Part shown: piece after piece, positions 40,920-44,201 of the stretch | Layout: every line of letters begins with the position of its first letter | How positions within the stretch are numbered: position 1 is the first letter of the stretch | Source of the DNA: Holdemanella sp. MSK.7.32 | GTDB lineage: Bacteria > Bacillota_I > Bacilli_A > Erysipelotrichales > Erysipelotrichaceae | Direction: 5' to 3' | Assembly: GCF_024460475.1 (NCBI RefSeq) | Contig: NZ_JANFYN010000018.1 | Span: 1-44,201 of the forward strand | Length of the DNA stretch: 44,201 nucleotides | Program-made: the position numbers and the translations under genes | Notes under the pieces: model-generated | Database searches by the model: none | What the model saw: the letters and a program-made list of their open reading frames with translations, nothing else | Told to the model about the DNA's origin: nothing

Positions 40920-41846
40920 CATTAAGTTTAGACAAAAGTATTCAAAACCATCATCCTTATCAATCTTACCCATTTTCATTTGTTGATCAAAATCCGCAAG
41001 TAACGATAGATTGTAAAGTAAGGCTTCACTTGAAAAGCGCATGGCCTTTTGCATATTTAATTTCACGCGGTACGGATTAGCTTTTAATTCTTGGGCAATG
41101 GTTGCCTGCGCCTTTCCTTCATCCATTAATACGCGTACTTGAAATAGAAAACGTATTTGACTTGCCAAAAGTGCAACGATAGCTACTGGCTGCATATTGA
41201 GCTTTCTAAAATTACGATAGTAAGCTAATAATAAGATTCCATTTTGACTAAAGAAGGCATCGACCATTTTAAAAATATCATTCATAGGTTCTACGACAAG
41301 TAGATTTTGTACATCTTCAAGCGTTGGATGTTTTGAATAGATGGAAATCTTTTCAATTTCATTCTGGATGCACATGGGATCAAGTCCCATTCTGGATGTC
41401 ATCCAATCTAATGTTTTAAAATCGACCTTGACTCCATATTCCTTCAGTTTATCTTGCACATAAAACTTTTGTGACTTTTCATCAAGTGCTAAACAAGAAT
41501 ACAATGTTGCACACCCACTAATTTCTTTTACCTTTTTCTTTCTTGTATCTAGTTTATCGCTTGGACATACTAAAACAAGAATCATGTCTGTATCTTTTCT
41601 TACTAGAAAAGGATCCACTTCATAGTTTGTCGTATTCTTACTTGAAAGAAACGTACAGTTATTGACAATAATCATCTTGTCATCATCAAAGATCGAATAG
41701 GCATCTAAATCTTGTAGAACATTGGATATTTCATCTGTTTGGGCATCATAGATATTTACGTTTTCTTGAATATGATGTCTTTTTTTAATGGCCTCTAGCT
41801 TCATAGAAACCATGCTTTTGTCTTTTCCGTATAAAATATAAATCAT
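40905..41846 (-). CDS. holA: DNA polymerase III subunit delta
   Basis: 313 residues. Clamp-loader delta subunit that opens the beta clamp. It begins MIYILYGKDKSMVSMKLEAI and has the typical middle block (LDWMTSRMGLDPMCIQNEIEKISIY) and C-terminal collar (NPYRVKLNMQKAMRFSSEAL). The ATG at 41846 overlaps the comEC stop (ATGA). The comEC-holA pair, opposite rpsT, is the conserved Bacillota order. Confidence 0.92.
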   Translation of the reverse strand: MIYILYGKDKSMVSMKLEAIKKRHHIQENVNIYDAQTDEISNVLQDLDAYSIFDDDKMIIVNNCTFLSSKNTTNYEVDPFLVRKDTDMILVLVCPSDKLDTRKKKVKEISGCATLYSCLALDEKSQKFYVQDKLKEYGVKVDFKTLDWMTSRMGLDPMCIQNEIEKISIYSKHPTLEDVQNLLVVEPMNDIFKMVDAFFSQNGILLLAYYRNFRKLNMQPVAIVALLASQIRFLFQVRVLMDEGKAQATIAQELKANPYRVKLNMQKAMRFSSEALLYNLSLLADFDQQMKMGKIDKDDGFEYFCLNLMMNKE

Positions 41847-43690
41847 GTCCATATTATACCAAACATTCCATCGTTTGTGACAACAAATGAAAAGTGAAAT
41901 AAAGAATACATGGCTATACTTCCACAATCACTCGTACATAGTGTATTTATGTGTAAATTTTCTAATGTCTTGAGTGTTTCAACACTTGGATGACCATACT
42001 TATTCTTATAGCCACAACTAATCAAGGCAATCTTACAATCTAAAGAGTCAAGAAAGTCTGGGTCTGAACTCGTATTTGATCCATGATGTCCTACTTTTAT
42101 GACATCAGCTTTTAAATCATATGTAGCCATCAATTGTTTTTCAATTTGTTTACTCGCATCCCCCATAAAGAGATAGGTTAAGTGATCATACGTAAAATAA
42201 CTGATAAGACTCGAATCATTCGTATCCTTAGATTCTCTTTCACTTAACAACAAATAAAATGGATAATCGACATGAACCGATTGATTTGAATCTTCTATGA
42301 CTTGTTTGATTTCAATTTTATCTTTTAAACTGTCATATCCTCCATTATGATCAAAGTCATCATGTGTAAGTATCAATGTATCAATCGCATGAATGTTCTT
42401 GTTTTCTAGAAAGGGCATAATAATTCTTTCGACATTATCACGATATAGGTTTTGCCCACAATCAATCATCACCACACTTTTATGGAAAGGTTCTACAATG
42501 ATGCTGCAGTCGGCTTGACCTATATTTAATGTATATACTTGAAAGAAAGGATTACAATAGATTTCTAGAAATGGAACGATACATATCCATAGATATTTCC
42601 ATTTAAAGTGTTTTAAGCATTGTATATAGAAGATGATAAACAGAACTATAAATAGGATTCTAGGTGCATAATGAATGGTTAGGTCTGGTAATTTTAGGTG
42701 TATTAAATCATACACTGTAAATCCAAATAAGAAAATCAAACCATATAGTTTTCTAAAGACATTAAAGAAAAGCAATGAAATAAGATTCACTTTCTTAAAG
42801 TAAATAAACATCAATCCAAGTAAGGCCATCTTTTGTACGATCCATTTGTGTTCTGTACAAAAATACGATACGAGTTGTAACAAGAGTGGACATACAAAAG
42901 ATATAGATAGTACTTGATTTGGATAGATTATGCCAAAACAAAGGATTGTAAAAGCCATTTGATTGGGTTTGGATGTGAATAATAGAGTACTCAACTGATA
43001 CAAAATAAATCTTGTGAATGCAAGTGTAAACACAAAGAAATGACCAAATAAAACACTGAAGACTAGAAGGATTCTTCGAATACGAGTCTCATCCCACTTT
43101 CGCTTTAATACATGCAAAACAATGTAGTATGCGCTCATATAGCCATATCCAAGCATCGTATAGATTTCATCTATGCTTTCATCGTGTATGCCATAGTATA
43201 AGGATAAGACAATAGAAGAATTGGGTTTCAACTTTAAATAATTGTAGAGTCTAGACTTGAATGATGTTGATTTATGGATGATTTCTACAGAATTCGTCTT
43301 AAACCTGATATTCTTATTTTCATTGTATCGAGTAAAACTAAACAGCGTAAAATTATCATCTGTATGAATGGGTTCTATGTGTTTGACTTTAACTTCATCT
43401 TGAAAGCTTAGATCTAAATCTGTTTGGATAAGAATTTTAGAACCTCTATTTTTACCTATATAGTATCCTTTCTTTATTTCTGTAATTTTATATGTATCCT
43501 GTTGTTGAACTTCTTTTGGATATACAAGGATACAGCTTAATAGGCTAAATAAAATAAATAGAATTAGGATTATTTTATCTTTAAACCGATAGTGTAGATA
43601 GACAAGAAAGAAGAGTGTGAAACAGAGTATACAAAGTATTTCTTTTAAGATTAGACAGGCTAAAAAGCCAAGTGAAAGTATCAACATCAT
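41843..43690 (-). CDS. comEC: ComEC DNA-uptake channel protein
   Basis: 615 residues, somewhat short for the family. The N-terminal part has closely spaced membrane helices, then an OB-like soluble stretch (KGYYIGKNRGSKILIQ), more membrane helices, and a C-terminal metallo-beta-lactamase-like domain: LNIGQADCSIIV, MIDCGQN, LTHDDFDHNGG, FMGDASKQIE and KVGHHGSNTSS. ComEC forms the channel for single-stranded DNA across the membrane. The metal motif has HDDFDH, typical of ComEC rather than the HxHxDH of hydrolases. It starts with an ATGA overlap on comEA. Confidence 0.93.
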   Translation of the reverse strand: MMLILSLGFLACLILKEILCILCFTLFFLVYLHYRFKDKIILILFILFSLLSCILVYPKEVQQQDTYKITEIKKGYYIGKNRGSKILIQTDLDLSFQDEVKVKHIEPIHTDDNFTLFSFTRYNENKNIRFKTNSVEIIHKSTSFKSRLYNYLKLKPNSSIVLSLYYGIHDESIDEIYTMLGYGYMSAYYIVLHVLKRKWDETRIRRILLVFSVLFGHFFVFTLAFTRFILYQLSTLLFTSKPNQMAFTILCFGIIYPNQVLSISFVCPLLLQLVSYFCTEHKWIVQKMALLGLMFIYFKKVNLISLLFFNVFRKLYGLIFLFGFTVYDLIHLKLPDLTIHYAPRILFIVLFIIFYIQCLKHFKWKYLWICIVPFLEIYCNPFFQVYTLNIGQADCSIIVEPFHKSVVMIDCGQNLYRDNVERIIMPFLENKNIHAIDTLILTHDDFDHNGGYDSLKDKIEIKQVIEDSNQSVHVDYPFYLLLSERESKDTNDSSLISYFTYDHLTYLFMGDASKQIEKQLMATYDLKADVIKVGHHGSNTSSDPDFLDSLDCKIALISCGYKNKYGHPSVETLKTLENLHINTLCTSDCGSIAMYSLFHFSFVVTNDGMFGIIWT

Positions 43691-44064
43691 AAGCAGATCT
43701 TATCCTTAATCTTATTAAACATGGCTGGACCAATGCCTTTGACATTTTGGATTTGTTCTAAAGATTGAAATGTGTTACTCTTGCGATACTCCATGATTCT
43801 TTGGGCAATGGCCGGACCAATACCTGGAAGTGTTTGTAGTTCTTCTAGTGTTGCACTATTAATAGAAATGAGTTTTACATCTTGTTTTTCTGGAATCACC
43901 ACCACATCTTTATCTTGTAGGATATAGTTAAAACTGATTCTAGACGTATCACTGTTTTCTAATAGGCCTCCGCTCATTTGAATCAAACTTGAAATGGAGC
44001 TATGTCGCTTTAAAGTATAAACGCCTGGATTTTGAATAGCCCCCTTGATTTCCACTTGCATCAA
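43687..44064 (-). CDS. comEA: ComEA DNA receptor, N-terminus disrupted or unresolved
   Basis: The visible frame encodes an SLBB-type segment (QVEIKGAIQNPGVYTLKRH) and a C-terminal pair of helix-hairpin-helix motifs (LEELQTLPGIGPAIAQRIMEY and IQNVKGIGPAMFNKIKDK), exactly the DNA-binding layout of ComEA. The first possible start is a TTG at 44064, which would give a protein with no membrane anchor. Upstream the same frame reads a hydrophobic stretch (FCLFIFFTFTCF) but meets a stop near 44150 with no start codon. Deleting one base from an A7/T7 tract (44139-44145) would join it to an upstream open frame (LDPNYFYIVLF). So the real gene probably begins beyond the window with a frameshift. Confidence 0.85.
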   Translation of the reverse strand: MMQVEIKGAIQNPGVYTLKRHSSISSLIQMSGGLLENSDTSRISFNYILQDKDVVVIPEKQDVKLISINSATLEELQTLPGIGPAIAQRIMEYRKSNTFQSLEQIQNVKGIGPAMFNKIKDKICL

Positions 44065-44201
44065 TGTGGGCTTGGCTTCTTGTAAGGTAATGGGTGTATA
44101 CCGGTTAAAGCAGGTAAAGGTAAAGAAAATAAAGAGACAAAAAAAGGACTATATAAAAATAGTTGGGGTCTAGATACGCTATAAGATTACATAGGGTAAT
44201 G

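Noticed and set aside
40784..41080. 98-codon open frame on the plus strand into the 3' end of holA
   Set aside because: It runs through the holA terminator and antisense holA and has no recognisable domain.

Overview
The window is AT-rich chromosome of a low-GC Gram-positive bacterium (Bacillota). I infer Erysipelotrichia or a close relative. The reasons are T-box leaders in front of aminoacyl-tRNA synthetase genes, a single-chain GlyRS, a complete Gram-positive comG operon, a murC / ytxG / ytxH / ccpA-like gene order, and a compact core gene set using the MEP isoprenoid route (ispG, ispH). No species is claimed. Almost everything is conserved housekeeping DNA. The accessory material is at the left edge (an IS110-family transposase remnant) and in a roughly 1 kb relic zone between rpsT and holA.

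Layout. 1-800: 3' part of an IS110-type transposase. 815-1744: radical SAM protein YhcC/YtqA, converging on tyrS. 1761-7130 (minus): leuS, a FemAB-type peptidoglycan aminoacyltransferase and tyrS, with a Leu T-box before leuS and a Tyr T-box before tyrS. 7180-10615 (minus): comGA-comGG, the DNA-uptake pseudopilus. 10659-13626 (minus): a glyoxalase II-like hydrolase, rpmG (49 codons) and a class B PBP2. 13729-14778: ispG. 14785-16943 (minus): DEAD-box helicase and endonuclease IV. 17025-17924: ispH, converging on the macromolecular-synthesis operon glyS-dnaG-rpoD-trmK (22938 to 17909, minus). 23130-25962 (minus): ybeY-dgkA-era-recO and a small RelA/SpoT-like HD hydrolase. 26007-27902 (minus): DUF948 (YtxG-like), YtxH-like and a CcpA-like regulator, with a near-consensus cre site upstream. 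28165-28587 (minus): an ArsC-type reductase. 28731-33064 (minus): pepV-trmB-ytpP-unknown-murC. 33139-35614 (minus): rpsO and pnp. 35703-39524 (minus): fmt-lepA-hemW. 39635-39898: rpsT. 39934-40887: relic zone. 40905-44201 (minus): comEA-comEC-holA, running off the right edge.

How the genes work together. Translation (three synthetases, r-proteins S15, S20 and L33, LepA, Fmt, Era, YbeY, TrmB, TrmK), replication and transcription initiation (DnaG, HolA, RpoD), the cell envelope (PBP2, MurC, undecaprenol kinase, FemAB, and IspG/IspH for lipid carrier supply) and natural transformation (ComG, ComEA, ComEC) are interleaved in tight, mostly overlapping operons. Terminators often lie inside the last codons of genes.

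The parts most worth a second look are: a tandem pair of structured 63-65 bp repeats and two decayed genes in the rpsT-holA gap; two genes whose promoters imply leaderless mRNAs (ispH, ybeY); a promoter built into a terminator (ybeY/ccpA); unusual active-site and editing-site motifs in LeuRS; a likely frameshift in an A7/T7 tract at the start of comEA; and an acidic, low-complexity protein of unknown function before murC. I did not find a clear, intact novel defence or mobile system.
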